From Gammaproteobacteria bacterium (GTDB lineage Bacteria; Pseudomonadota; Gammaproteobacteria; Steroidobacterales; Steroidobacteraceae), in contig VGVB01000002.1 of the NCBI GenBank assembly GCA_016882265.1, positions 62,001 through 126,000 of the forward strand: a stretch of DNA of 64,000 bases, written 5' to 3'. This document shows positions 32,356 to 41,247 of this stretch, one piece after another. The notes below the pieces were generated by a model. The model was given only the letters and a program-made list of their open reading frames with translations, had not been told where the DNA came from and made no database searches. How positions within the stretch are numbered: the stretch's first letter is position 1; every line of letters starts with the position of its first letter. Made by a program: the position numbers and the translations under genes.

Positions 32356-34294
32356 TCATGCCGTCCGCCGCCAGCGGCGGCAGCGGGCAATGCAGCGTGG
32401 CGCAGACCGCGCGCAGCAGCTCCGCCTCGCCGGGGGTCAGCCGCTGGTCGTGCGAGATGGTGCGGGCGAGAGCCCGGACCAGCGCTTCCTTGCCTGCCGG
32501 TGCCAGCCGATCGAGCCGGTTGAGAGCCACGTCGAGTTCACGCGGCCAGTTGGCCCGGCGCGCCAGTCCATCGGAGTCATCGAAACGCAGTTCGCGCATG
32601 CCGGCCGCCCAGGCCTGCCGAGCCTGTTCCTCATCGACACTCCCGGACAGCGCCAGCACCGACAGCAGCAGGCGGATTTCCTCTCGCGCGGCTGGCAAGG
32701 CCAGCGCGATGCCGGTGCGCTGGCGCGGTCGCGCCTCGTCGCGCAGATGCACCTGCGCGAGCTTGCGCAGTACGTAGGCAAAGACCGAAGTCCGTCCCTC
32801 CCGGGTCAGCAGCCCGTTGACACAGCGCAGCAGCGCCAGTCGCTCCGTCTGGCCGAGCTGCTGCAGCGCCGGAAATACCTGCTGCAGGGCCGGCAGGCGC
32901 TGCGCCGCATCGAGCCCATCGACCGGCGCCAGCAATGCCTCGAGGTCCGCACGCATCGTGCCGCCGTATTGCTGCGTGATGAAGGCCATCTGGCGCGCCC
33001 GGACGTCCGCCACCGGGTCCAGCGCCAGCGCGAGAAACAGTGCCGGCGCGGTTTCCGGCTGGCGCGCCATGCGGCGGAGTGGCTCGGGCAGCGATTGCAG
33101 CAGGTCGCGGGCCATCAGCACATGCGGGGCCGCAGGATTGGCGACGAGCCCGACTACGGCGGCCGGTGCGAGCAGCAGCTCTGGCAAGGCGCCGGTTTCG
33201 CTGTGCTGCGGCGCGCGGGCTGCGACACCGGCTTCCCCGGCCGGCTCCGGGGCCCGTTCCTCCTGCATGCGCCGGCGCATCGCCGCGAACTCCTCCGGCT
33301 GGAAGCGCGGATCGATCGCGCGGATCCGCTCGATGAGCGGCGGATGGGTCCGGAAGGCCCGCGCCACGCCCGGCGCGAACAGCAGATGTGCGATCTCTTC
33401 CGCATCGGAGTCGCGGATCCGGGAGCCGGCTTCACTCGCGCCGATCTTCACCAGGGCATCGCGCAGGCCGGCCGTATCACGCGTGAACTGGATGGCCGAG
33501 GCATCGGCCAGCGATTCGCGCCTGCGCGACACCGCCGCCTGGATCAGCCGGCCGAAGAACAGGCCGATGTAGCCGAGCACGAGGATCGCGCCCGCCGCCA
33601 TGACCACCACCAGGACCGCTCCGCCGCCGCGCCGCCCGCCCCCTCCGCGCGGCGCATGCCGCAGGATCAACCGCGCAATCATCGCCAGCACCAGCAGGCC
33701 GAACAGCCAGCCGATCAGGCGCGTGTTCAGGCGCATGTCGCCGTTCAGGATGTGGCTGAACTCGTGGGCGACGACGCCCTGCAGCTCTGCCCGGTTGAGG
33801 GTGGTCAGCGCGCCGCGGGTCACGGCGATCGCCGCGTTCGCCGGGTTGTCGCCAGCGGCGAAGGCGTTGATGCCCGGTTCGTGTTCCAGCACGTACACCT
33901 CGGGCACCGGTACGCCGGAAGCGATCGCCATCTCCTCGACGACGTTGATCAGCCGCCGCCGCAGCGGATCGCCTGAGTCACCGGAGAGTCGTGTGCCACC
34001 GAGCGCCTGGGCGACACTGCCGCCGCCGAGCGCGAGCTGGCTGGTCCGAACGAGGCTCGCGATCCCGATGATCGAGAGCACGATGAGCGAGGAGACTGCG
34101 ATCGTGCCGGGATACCGGTCGAAACCCAGTGGCCCGCCGGCCAGCGCCGTGGCCTCCGGTTCGGATAGCGCCATCACGGCCAGTGCGACCACCAGATCGA
34201 CCGCGGCGACGATCAGCGCGACCGCGACGATGAACAGCAGCACCAGCCAGCGCGAGAACCGGCGGGTCTCGGCCTGCCGCCTGAAGAAGTCCAT
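32318..34294 (-). CDS. M48-family integral membrane metallopeptidase (HtpX-like)
   Basis: N-terminal TM segments; VVAHEFSHILNGDMRLNTRLIGWLFG; 658 aa. Confidence 0.85.
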   Translation of the reverse strand: MDFFRRQAETRRFSRWLVLLFIVAVALIVAAVDLVVALAVMALSEPEATALAGGPLGFDRYPGTIAVSSLIVLSIIGIASLVRTSQLALGGGSVAQALGGTRLSGDSGDPLRRRLINVVEEMAIASGVPVPEVYVLEHEPGINAFAAGDNPANAAIAVTRGALTTLNRAELQGVVAHEFSHILNGDMRLNTRLIGWLFGLLVLAMIARLILRHAPRGGGGRRGGGAVLVVVMAAGAILVLGYIGLFFGRLIQAAVSRRRESLADASAIQFTRDTAGLRDALVKIGASEAGSRIRDSDAEEIAHLLFAPGVARAFRTHPPLIERIRAIDPRFQPEEFAAMRRRMQEERAPEPAGEAGVAARAPQHSETGALPELLLAPAAVVGLVANPAAPHVLMARDLLQSLPEPLRRMARQPETAPALFLALALDPVADVRARQMAFITQQYGGTMRADLEALLAPVDGLDAAQRLPALQQVFPALQQLGQTERLALLRCVNGLLTREGRTSVFAYVLRKLAQVHLRDEARPRQRTGIALALPAAREEIRLLLSVLALSGSVDEEQARQAWAAGMRELRFDDSDGLARRANWPRELDVALNRLDRLAPAGKEALVRALARTISHDQRLTPGEAELLRAVCATLHCPLPPLAADGMITPRGVSSPRVA

Positions 34295-34318
34295 CGGCCC
34301 GCTTGCCGCAGCCGCAGG

Positions 34319-34903
34319 TCAGGTGAAGCTGACCTTCGGCACCTCGCGTTTCTGCGGCGACTCGATTTCCAGAAGCTGCGCCGGCACGAAATGGAACATG
34401 CCGGCCACGACGTTGCTCGGGAACGTCTCGCGTGCGTTGTTGTAGCTCATGACCGCATCGTTGAAGGCCTGGCGTGCGAACGCGACCTTGTTCTCGGTCG
34501 AGGTCAGCTCTTCGGACAACTGCATCATGTTGCGGTTGGCCTTCAGGTCCGGGTACGCCTCGGCCACGGCGAACAGGCGGCCGAGCGCGCCGGTCAGCGC
34601 ATTCTCAGCCCCGGCGAGCTGCTGCACCGCGGCCGGATCGCCGGGATTCGCGGCAGCGGCTTTGAGCCCGCTGACGGCGGCAGTACGGGCCGCGATCACG
34701 GCCTCGAGCGTGTTGCGCTCATGGGCCAGGTAGCCCCTGGCAGTCTCGACCAGATTGGGGATCAGATCATGGCGCCGGGTAAGCTGCACGTCGATCTGGG
34801 CGAAGGCGTTCTTGTAGGCATTCCGGGCGGTCACCAGCCGGTTGTAGATCCCGACGGCGAACAGCGCCACCAGAACGAGGGCGACGAGAACAATGACGGT
34901 CAT
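34319..34903 (-). CDS. LemA family protein
   Basis: YNRLVTARNAYKNAFAQIDVQLTRRHDLIPNLVETARGYLAHE; adjacent to M48. Confidence 0.92.
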   Translation of the reverse strand: MTVIVLVALVLVALFAVGIYNRLVTARNAYKNAFAQIDVQLTRRHDLIPNLVETARGYLAHERNTLEAVIAARTAAVSGLKAAAANPGDPAAVQQLAGAENALTGALGRLFAVAEAYPDLKANRNMMQLSEELTSTENKVAFARQAFNDAVMSYNNARETFPSNVVAGMFHFVPAQLLEIESPQKREVPKVSFT

Positions 34904-35010
34904 GGCATTAACCCCCTAGTGTTGCGCGGATGATACCCGTATGATCCGGCGGTCGGTACCGGTTCACAGGGCCGATTTGATAACATCAGTCGTACGACAA
35001 GGGGGTTTTT

Positions 35011-35319
35011 ATGAGTCCAATCAAGCTGGTAGCGTGGGTTGCCCTACTGATCGCCGTGGTCGGCGCTTTCACTGAGATCCCGTACTCGGGAGCGATTCTG
35101 CTGGTCCTCGGGCTGGCGGCGGGAGCAGTGATCGCCGGTGAGGATCATGTCCGGGTGCTGGTCACGGCCCTGGTCCTGAACTCGCTGGCCCATGCCTTCA
35201 ACGAGATTCCGGAAGTCGGCAAGTACCTGGCGAGCATCTTCGCGGCGGTCGGAGTGTTCGCTGCCGGTGCGGCGCTGACGATCATCTCGCGCAACGTCTG
35301 GAATCGCTACAAGCCCTGA
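35011..35319 (+). CDS. Small integral membrane protein
   Basis: 102 aa with several hydrophobic segments, followed by a hairpin. Confidence 0.6.
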   Translation: MSPIKLVAWVALLIAVVGAFTEIPYSGAILLVLGLAAGAVIAGEDHVRVLVTALVLNSLAHAFNEIPEVGKYLASIFAAVGVFAAGAALTIISRNVWNRYKP

Positions 35320-35333
35320 GCGGTACGCGCTCC

Positions 35334-35365
35334 AGGCAGGGGTCCGCCTCGGGCGGATCCCTGCC
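35334..35365 (+). terminator. Putative transcription terminator hairpin
   Basis: aggcaggggtccgcc-tcgg-gcggatccctgcct inverted repeat, 15 nt after the stop codon. T-run is weak. Confidence 0.5.
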
Positions 35366-35390
35366 TTTGCTGGCCCGCAGGCCGGTGCCG

Positions 35391-35753
35391 TCAGCGGAGG
35401 TTGAAGTGCAGTTCCCGGTCGCGGAAGCGCTCGTCGCGGACTGCGGCTCCGATAGCGACCAGCACGTACAGGATATTGAGCGCATGCAGGGCACTGCCGA
35501 CGAGCCGGGGCTTGCGTGACCGTGTGGCCAGGTGCTTCGCGGTCAGGTCCTGCCGCCCCGCGAAGCTGCGGCGTACGTGCTCGACGGCCCGGGCGCTGAC
35601 CAGGTTGAAGTTCCCGCTCGCGCGCTTGCTCTTCGAGAACGACAGCACGAAGAAATAGCGCCGCGCCTCGAAGACGTAGTACGTCTGCCGCATTCCCGAC
35701 ACTTCGCCGCGAAACTGGAGCCCCGCGGCCAGACTCTGGATATTGACTGGCAT
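35391..35753 (-). CDS. Hypothetical protein
   Basis: 120-aa ORF; RQTYYVFEARRYFFVLSFSKSKRASGNFNLV looks coding. Family not recognised. Confidence 0.45.
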   Translation of the reverse strand: MPVNIQSLAAGLQFRGEVSGMRQTYYVFEARRYFFVLSFSKSKRASGNFNLVSARAVEHVRRSFAGRQDLTAKHLATRSRKPRLVGSALHALNILYVLVAIGAAVRDERFRDRELHFNLR

Positions 35754-35825
35754 GGCCTCCCCCTTTGCTCGAAGTCTACGCCACCTGGCTGTCGCCGGCG
35801 CGGTCGCGCGCTAGACTGTGGATCC

Positions 35826-36635
35826 GTGGATATTACCGATACTCATGCCCACGGGCTGGCCAGGAGCGATCTGCGCGGCCTGCGCGACCGCTGCCGCAAT
35901 GCGCGCGATGGCGCCTTCCGGAAGGTGCGCGAGACGGAGTGGATCCGAACGGGCAAACGGGCCCGCAGGATGCTCGAGGAAGTCGACCGAGGGTACGCGA
36001 CAACGGCATGGGCGCGGTGGGCGGCGACCGATCGGCACGGCACCTATGCGTCCTGGCTCCTGCCGAACACCGAGGGCGATGCACTGGCGGTCTGCTGCGT
36101 CACCTTGAACATCCCGATCGGCGCCGGAGCCGTGATCCGACAGTGGCCCTGGATGATCATCCCGGCGCATGCGATTGCCCGGGGGCACCAGCGACTGCGC
36201 GCCCCGGACTGGGCGGAGGTCCAGTCCGAATTGCGCGTCGCGGCGCTGCACGCCTCCGCCGTACTGCTGGTGTCACAGGCGCTCGGGCTGAGCCAGTTCG
36301 CGATCCCGGCCATCCATGGCCTGCTGATCGGCGACGTCGAAGACGAGGTGCTGCGGGCCCGGACCTTCATCGTCCCGCCGCTGTCGCAGCGATGGGGTTC
36401 CGTACTCGACGCGTGGCTGCGTTTCGAGCACGGCGGCTGTCCGGCCTGGACGGAAGCCATCGAGCAGATCGCCCTCGATCGGGAGACCGCCGAACTCCAG
36501 CCTGCCCTGGTGGCGCTCGCCGGCGAACTGGACCGCTTCGAGTTCCTGCGCCGGGAGCATGAACCGGGACCGGATGTCGTCGGCGACCTGTGGGAGGCAG
36601 CCCGGCAGCAGGCCGACCGGGATCCTTCGTTCTGA
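35826..36635 (+). CDS. Hypothetical protein
   Basis: Coherent 269-aa sequence VDITDTHAHGLARSDLRGL... from a GTG start. Confidence 0.45.
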   Translation: MDITDTHAHGLARSDLRGLRDRCRNARDGAFRKVRETEWIRTGKRARRMLEEVDRGYATTAWARWAATDRHGTYASWLLPNTEGDALAVCCVTLNIPIGAGAVIRQWPWMIIPAHAIARGHQRLRAPDWAEVQSELRVAALHASAVLLVSQALGLSQFAIPAIHGLLIGDVEDEVLRARTFIVPPLSQRWGSVLDAWLRFEHGGCPAWTEAIEQIALDRETAELQPALVALAGELDRFEFLRREHEPGPDVVGDLWEAARQQADRDPSF

Positions 36636-36676
36636 GCGGCCCGTTCGCCGTAGCACCGGCGAGTGACGGGCCGTGG

Positions 36677-37236
36677 TCAGCGGTCGAGAAACTCCTGCGG
36701 CGTGGGGAAATCGCGTGCCTCGTCGAGCAGCCACTCGCGCAGTGCAGCCACCTTCGGCAGTTCGGCATAGGCCGGTGGACAGACGAACCAGTAACGCCAG
36801 CGTGAGGCCACGATCTGCTGGCTCGCCAGCACCAGCCGCCCGGCCATCAGGTCGTGGGCGGCAATCGACCAGCGCGCCGGTGTGTAGCCGAGCCCCTCGA
36901 TGGCAGCGCCCAGCACGCTGACCGAATCGTCCATGATCGTCGGGCCGGCCGGCCAGGCGAGCTTCTGGCCGGTGCTGTGCTCGAACCGTGACCACGGCTC
37001 GTCCTTCGCCTGCAGCATCGGCAGCCCGTCCAGCGAAGGACGGTCGTCGATTGAACCGTGCCGCCGGTACAGCGCCGGTGCCGCAACCACGACCAGCCAT
37101 TCGTCCATGACGCTCTCGTACTCGAGGCCGGGCGTGGCCCCGGATGCCGGCCCCGCGCAGAGGCGGATCGCGGCGTGGAAGTCGCTGCGGGCGAAGTCGA
37201 CTGCCTCGCGCGCCGGGGTCGGGATCCGTCCATGGA
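36677..37236 (-). pseudogene. LysR-family regulator, N-terminally truncated (HTH missing)
   Basis: Frame reads HGRIPTPAREAVDFARSDFHAAIRLCAGPASG...MDEWLVVVAAPALYRR...GLGYTPARWSIAAHDLMAGRLV, the effector domain. A TGA and no HTH lie upstream. Confidence 0.6.
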
Positions 37237-37507
37237 ATCAGATCATTCCTTCTTATGGCCCGTGCCCATGGCCGGAGCTCCCCGTTGCTCGCCTACGAAC
37301 CGGGGTCACCGACCCGACTAGGGCCCCCTTCCGGAGCACCCCAGGACGCGTGCAACCGAGTCAATCCCCTGGGCCAGCCCGCGGTTGCTGAAGCCGCGAC
37401 TGGCACGGCGACGATGCTCCGGGCCGCGATGCCTGTCAACACGATTGACCATCCCCTTGTTATGTAATAAAGGGGACGCTTTTCAGCCGGCCCTGGAGAC
37501 GAGCCCC

Positions 37508-37936
37508 ATGATGACCAGGCTTCTTGTACTCACCCTCGTCGGTTCACTGGCCCTCGCCCCGGATGCTATCGGCGTCGAACCGGGTCGGGCCGCAGCGACC
37601 CGCGCGCCGGACTGCACGCAGAACCGGGCCACGCAGGAGGAAATTTCTGCTGATCTGGCCCGGATGCAGGCCGGGCTCGCCCAGGCAGGCAGCGCGCTGG
37701 CGCAGGGCGCCGCGATGTATCAGCGGTACGACCAGCAGCTTGCCGGTTTCCTGCAACTCGCTGCCCGCGCCGGGACCGGGGACGCGGCGGCGCTGGCGCA
37801 GCTTCCGGCGGCAACGAAGCAGATGGAAGAGACCCGGATGTCGTTCAACCTGCAGTACCTGCAGCTACAGCGTCAGATGCAGAACGAGAACCGCCAGTAC
37901 ACGACAATCAGCAACGTGATGAAGACGAAACGCTGA
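37508..37936 (+). CDS. Secreted hypothetical protein
   Basis: Signal peptide MMTRLLVLTLVGSLALAPDAIG; 142 aa, Gln-rich C-terminus. Confidence 0.55.
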   Translation: MMTRLLVLTLVGSLALAPDAIGVEPGRAAATRAPDCTQNRATQEEISADLARMQAGLAQAGSALAQGAAMYQRYDQQLAGFLQLAARAGTGDAAALAQLPAATKQMEETRMSFNLQYLQLQRQMQNENRQYTTISNVMKTKR

Positions 37937-38831
37937 AAATGGGGACGCTTCCCTTTTCGCCTTCGGCCGAAAAGGGAAGCGTCCCCATTTTCAGCGCCGC
38001 GATGTACGCGGGCGAGGTGCCGCAGCAGCCGCCGATCATCGTCGCGCCGGCGGCGATGCACCCCTGCAGGCCGGCGACGAAGTCCGCCACCGGCAGATCG
38101 TAGACGGTCCGGCCCTGCTCGAGGCGCGGCCGGCCGGCATTCGGCTTGGCGAGGATCGGCAGGCTGGTTGCGGCGCGCATCGCGCCGACCACTCCGGCCA
38201 GCTCGTGGGGTGTGATCTCGCCGCAATTCGCGCCGATGACCGCGGCGCCCGCCGCCTCGAGCTGGCGGGCGGCATCCTGCGCCCCGTGGCCGAGCATCGT
38301 GCGCCCACCGTTACGCGCGGTCTTGAAGGTCAGCGTCACGATGACCGGCAGGTCCACAACCTCGCAGCAGGCCCGGAGTGCGATCAGCGCCTCGCGCAGA
38401 TCCATCATGGTTTCGACGATGAAGCCATCCACGCCGCCCGCGTGCAGCGCGCGCGCCTGTTCGGCGAACGCGGCATGGGCCTCCTCCTCGGCGACCGGCC
38501 CGAATGGCTTCAGTAACTGGCCGCAGGAACCGATGTCGCCGAGCACCGGCAGGTCGGCGGCGGCCGCACGGGCGAGCGCCACGCCGGCCAGGTTGAGCGC
38601 GCGCAGGTCCACGTCCCGCCCGCGCTGGAACAGCCGGTTGCCAGTCAGCGTGTTGGTCATCAGCAGATCGATGCCGCAGCGGCGATAATCCGCGTGCACG
38701 GCCGCGACGGCCTCGGGATGACTCAGGTTGGCGGCACCGCCCATCGGTGCACCACGGCGCTCGAGTTCGGTGCCCATCGCGCCTTCGAACAGCACGATGC
38801 GCGGGCCGCGGATCAGTTCGTCGAGTCGCAT
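37908..38831 (-). CDS. Homocysteine S-methyltransferase family protein
   Basis: LFEGAMGTELERRG, TNTLTGNR, GANCGEITPHEL, IGGCCGTSPAYI. The C-terminal end is encoded by the palindrome at 37931-37996. Confidence 0.85.
   Translation of the reverse strand: MRLDELIRGPRIVLFEGAMGTELERRGAPMGGAANLSHPEAVAAVHADYRRCGIDLLMTNTLTGNRLFQRGRDVDLRALNLAGVALARAAAADLPVLGDIGSCGQLLKPFGPVAEEEAHAAFAEQARALHAGGVDGFIVETMMDLREALIALRACCEVVDLPVIVTLTFKTARNGGRTMLGHGAQDAARQLEAAGAAVIGANCGEITPHELAGVVGAMRAATSLPILAKPNAGRPRLEQGRTVYDLPVADFVAGLQGCIAAGATMIGGCCGTSPAYIAALKMGTLPFSAEGEKGSVPIFSVSSSSRC
37931..37996. repeat. Palindromic repeat family B, full copy
   Basis: CGCTGAAAATGGGGACGCTTCCCTTTTCG, loop CCTTCGGC, CGAAAAGGGAAGCGTCCCCATTTTCAGCG: 29-bp perfect inverted arms. 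Confidence 0.9.
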
Positions 38832-38866
38832 GCAGGTAATGTAACGCCCCGCCAGCCCACAGCGCC

Positions 38867-39637
38867 ATGCCGATCCAGACCATCCACCTGCACGGCCACG
38901 AACTCGAGTATGAGCAGATCCCGGCGCTGCGGCCGGACCGGCCGCCACTGGTGTTCCTGCACGAAGGTCTCGGCTCGCTCTCGGCATGGCGCGACTTTCC
39001 GGCCCGCGTCGCGGCAACGACCGGCTGCAGCGCGCTGGTCTGGTCGCGCGCCGGTTACGGTCGGTCCTCGCCGCCGCATGGACCGTTCCATGTCCGCTAC
39101 ATGCACGACGAGGCGCTCACCGTACTGCCGGCACTGCTCGACCGCCTCGCGATCGGGCGGCCGCTGCTGGTCGGCCATTCCGACGGCGCCTCGATCGCGC
39201 TGATCCATGCCGGCGGCAGCGGGCGCGCAGTCGCCGGCCTCGCGCTGCTTGCGCCGCATGTCTTCGTCGAGGACCTGTCGGTCCGGAGCATCGCCGCGGC
39301 GCGGGATTCCTTCGCGGCGACCGACCTGCCGGCGCGACTGGCCCGCCATCATCGCGATCCCGAAGCTACCTTCCGTCGCTGGAACGACATCTGGCTGCAC
39401 CCGGACTTCCGCGGCTGGAACATCGAGCAATACCTGCCGTGCATCGGCTGCCCGGTGCTCGCGCTCCAGGGCCGCGACGACGAGTACGGTACGGCGGCAC
39501 AGCTCGAGGCGATCCACGCGCAGGTGCCGGGCGAGGTCGCCGTGCGCGTACTCGCCGACTGCCGCCATGCACCGCACAAGGATCAGCCCGATGCCACCCT
39601 CGCGGCGCTCACGGAGTTCATCGCGCAAGTCCGCTGA
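38867..39637 (+). CDS. Alpha/beta hydrolase
   Basis: PPLVFLHEGLGSLSAWRDFP; LLVGHSDGASIALIHAG; ADCRHAPHKDQP. Confidence 0.87.
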   Translation: MPIQTIHLHGHELEYEQIPALRPDRPPLVFLHEGLGSLSAWRDFPARVAATTGCSALVWSRAGYGRSSPPHGPFHVRYMHDEALTVLPALLDRLAIGRPLLVGHSDGASIALIHAGGSGRAVAGLALLAPHVFVEDLSVRSIAAARDSFAATDLPARLARHHRDPEATFRRWNDIWLHPDFRGWNIEQYLPCIGCPVLALQGRDDEYGTAAQLEAIHAQVPGEVAVRVLADCRHAPHKDQPDATLAALTEFIAQVR

Positions 39638-39848
39638 ACGGCGCGCCACCGGCAACCAGCGGCGGGAAGTGTCGCTCGGGCAACGGCGGTGGCGGCACGC
39701 GGCCGCAGACCAGGTTCCAGTAGGCCCACGAGCGGGCGTCGAACACTCCCGGCGGCGCCCGCTCGAGAACCTCGCTGCACTCGTCCGTGCCGATGAACCT
39801 GCGCCGCGCGACCCGCAGCAGCCCCGGGGTCTCCGGTAGCGGCTTCAT
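39618..39848 (-). CDS. Small protein coupled to the AbiEii-like gene, possibly internally deleted
   Basis: 76 aa; start overlaps the upstream stop (GTATGA). APPGVFDARSWAYWNL looks conserved. Confidence 0.45.
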   Translation of the reverse strand: MKPLPETPGLLRVARRRFIGTDECSEVLERAPPGVFDARSWAYWNLVCGRVPPPPLPERHFPPLVAGGAPFSGLAR

Positions 39849-40348
39849 ACGCCGTTCCCATCCGGCTGCGCCGGCTGGCGCAGCGGCTGCATTACCGGCA
39901 GGTCGGAGAGTTCTACCGCTCGTACTGCCGCGCTGAGGCGCGCCCGCACATCCTGGGCTAACGCCGGTACGTCATCGAAGTACGACAACGCCTTGAGCGT
40001 GACCAGCGGATTGAACTGCCCGCCGTACATCGCCCGGCCAGCGGCCAGCACGGTTGGCAGGTCGACACCGTTACGCATCAGCGCATCGATGTCGATGTAG
40101 TCCCTGGCTTCGGCGCGCTTCTGGATGACCGCCGCCTTGGACCCGGCGATATCGAGCAATGAAGCGACGGACAGATTCATGCCCTGCACCTGATCGTGCT
40201 CCGCAACGAAGTCATCCGACCGCCGGTGCGCGATCCTGAGCGCCAGCGCGGTTCCGCCATAGAGCGCGAATGCCGCGGGCACCGAGCCGAGCTCCGGCCA
40301 CAGCCGCCGCTGTGCCTCAGGCAGAGTCGACAACTGCGGCATCAGCAT
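39845..40348 (-). pseudogene. Nucleotidyltransferase AbiEii/AbiGii-type toxin-like protein with internal deletion
   Basis: FALYGGTALALRIAHRRSDDF (expected DFDFF), then VASLLDIAGSKAAVIQKRAEARDYIDIDALM. The region between is much shorter than usual. Confidence 0.6.
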
Positions 40349-40890
40349 GGCTGGGACCCCGGATCAGCCGGTCGCGCGACGAGCTGCGCCGGCCGGCGCG
40401 GCCGTCCACGGCGCCGCGGCGCCGGCGACTCGACCAACGGGCCGTATTGCGCCGGGAGCTCCCGTGCGTCGTCAGCGAACGGATCGCAGACGGTGACGCC
40501 GGCGTAGACGGCCCTGGGCTGCAGATCCTCGGTCAGCAACAGCGAGCAACCCTGCTGGCGAGCCGCGGCCACGATCAGGCTGTCCCACCAGCTCAGGCGA
40601 TAGCGGGCTTGCAGCTCACGTCCGCCGGTGAGCGTCTGCACATCGACCGGCTGCGGCACCCAGCTCATCAACGCCAGGACCTGCTGCCAAGCCTCGTCCG
40701 CAGGCAATCCAGGCCGGAGGTGCCGGGTCGCATTGACGAAGAACTCGTTAAGGACCTGCACACCGGTGCGGCCGCTGCGCGTGCGCCACAGCGTGCTCAT
40801 CCATTCGGCTGCCTGCTGCTGCCGGGCACGATCGCGGGTGTCGATCGCGTACAGCAGAACATTGGTGTCAACGAAGACCAGCGCGGTCAT
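40342..40890 (-). CDS. PIN-domain toxin (VapC-like)
   Basis: MTALVFVDTNVLLYAIDTRD, VQVLNEFFVNATRH, YRLSWWDSLIVAAARQQGCSLLLTEDLQ. Confidence 0.85.
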   Translation of the reverse strand: MTALVFVDTNVLLYAIDTRDRARQQQAAEWMSTLWRTRSGRTGVQVLNEFFVNATRHLRPGLPADEAWQQVLALMSWVPQPVDVQTLTGGRELQARYRLSWWDSLIVAAARQQGCSLLLTEDLQPRAVYAGVTVCDPFADDARELPAQYGPLVESPAPRRRGRPRRPAQLVARPADPGSQPC

Positions 40891-41110
40891 GCAACTCGTC
40901 CCGTGTGGCATAGCGCTGTCCCGGCGCGCCGAGTGACCGCGGGCGCAGCGACAGGTACTCGCGCATGGCCAGCTCGTAGCGACGGTCGTCGTGCATTTTC
41001 CCGCTCAGGACTGCGCCGATGAACCGCGACAGGCTCTGGTTGTGACGAGCGGCCATCCGGCGAGCCCAGCGTGCCGTCGCTTCATCGAGCGTGATGGTGA
41101 CGTTTTTCAT
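40868..41110 (-). CDS. Antitoxin, ribbon-helix-helix (VapB/CopG-like)
   Basis: MKNVTITLDEATARWARRMAARHNQSLSRFIGAVL; overlaps the PIN gene. Confidence 0.75.
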   Translation of the reverse strand: MKNVTITLDEATARWARRMAARHNQSLSRFIGAVLSGKMHDDRRYELAMREYLSLRPRSLGAPGQRYATRDELHDRAGLR

Positions 41111-41247
41111 GACGGCAGCTTCTGCGGCAAATTACCACTGCATTTGTGTATTTTCAACCGCGCGCCGCACCGGGCGATTCCGCGCTGCGCTAGACTGCCA
41201 TCGGCGTACAGCCAGCTTACCTGCGACCGCACTGCGAGGCACCGACG

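Noticed and set aside
37470-37485. AAAGGGGACGCTTTTC as an independent full copy of palindrome family B
   Set aside because: Only about 15 nt resemble one arm and there is no partner arm; kept as a weak match inside the family B finding, not as a feature.
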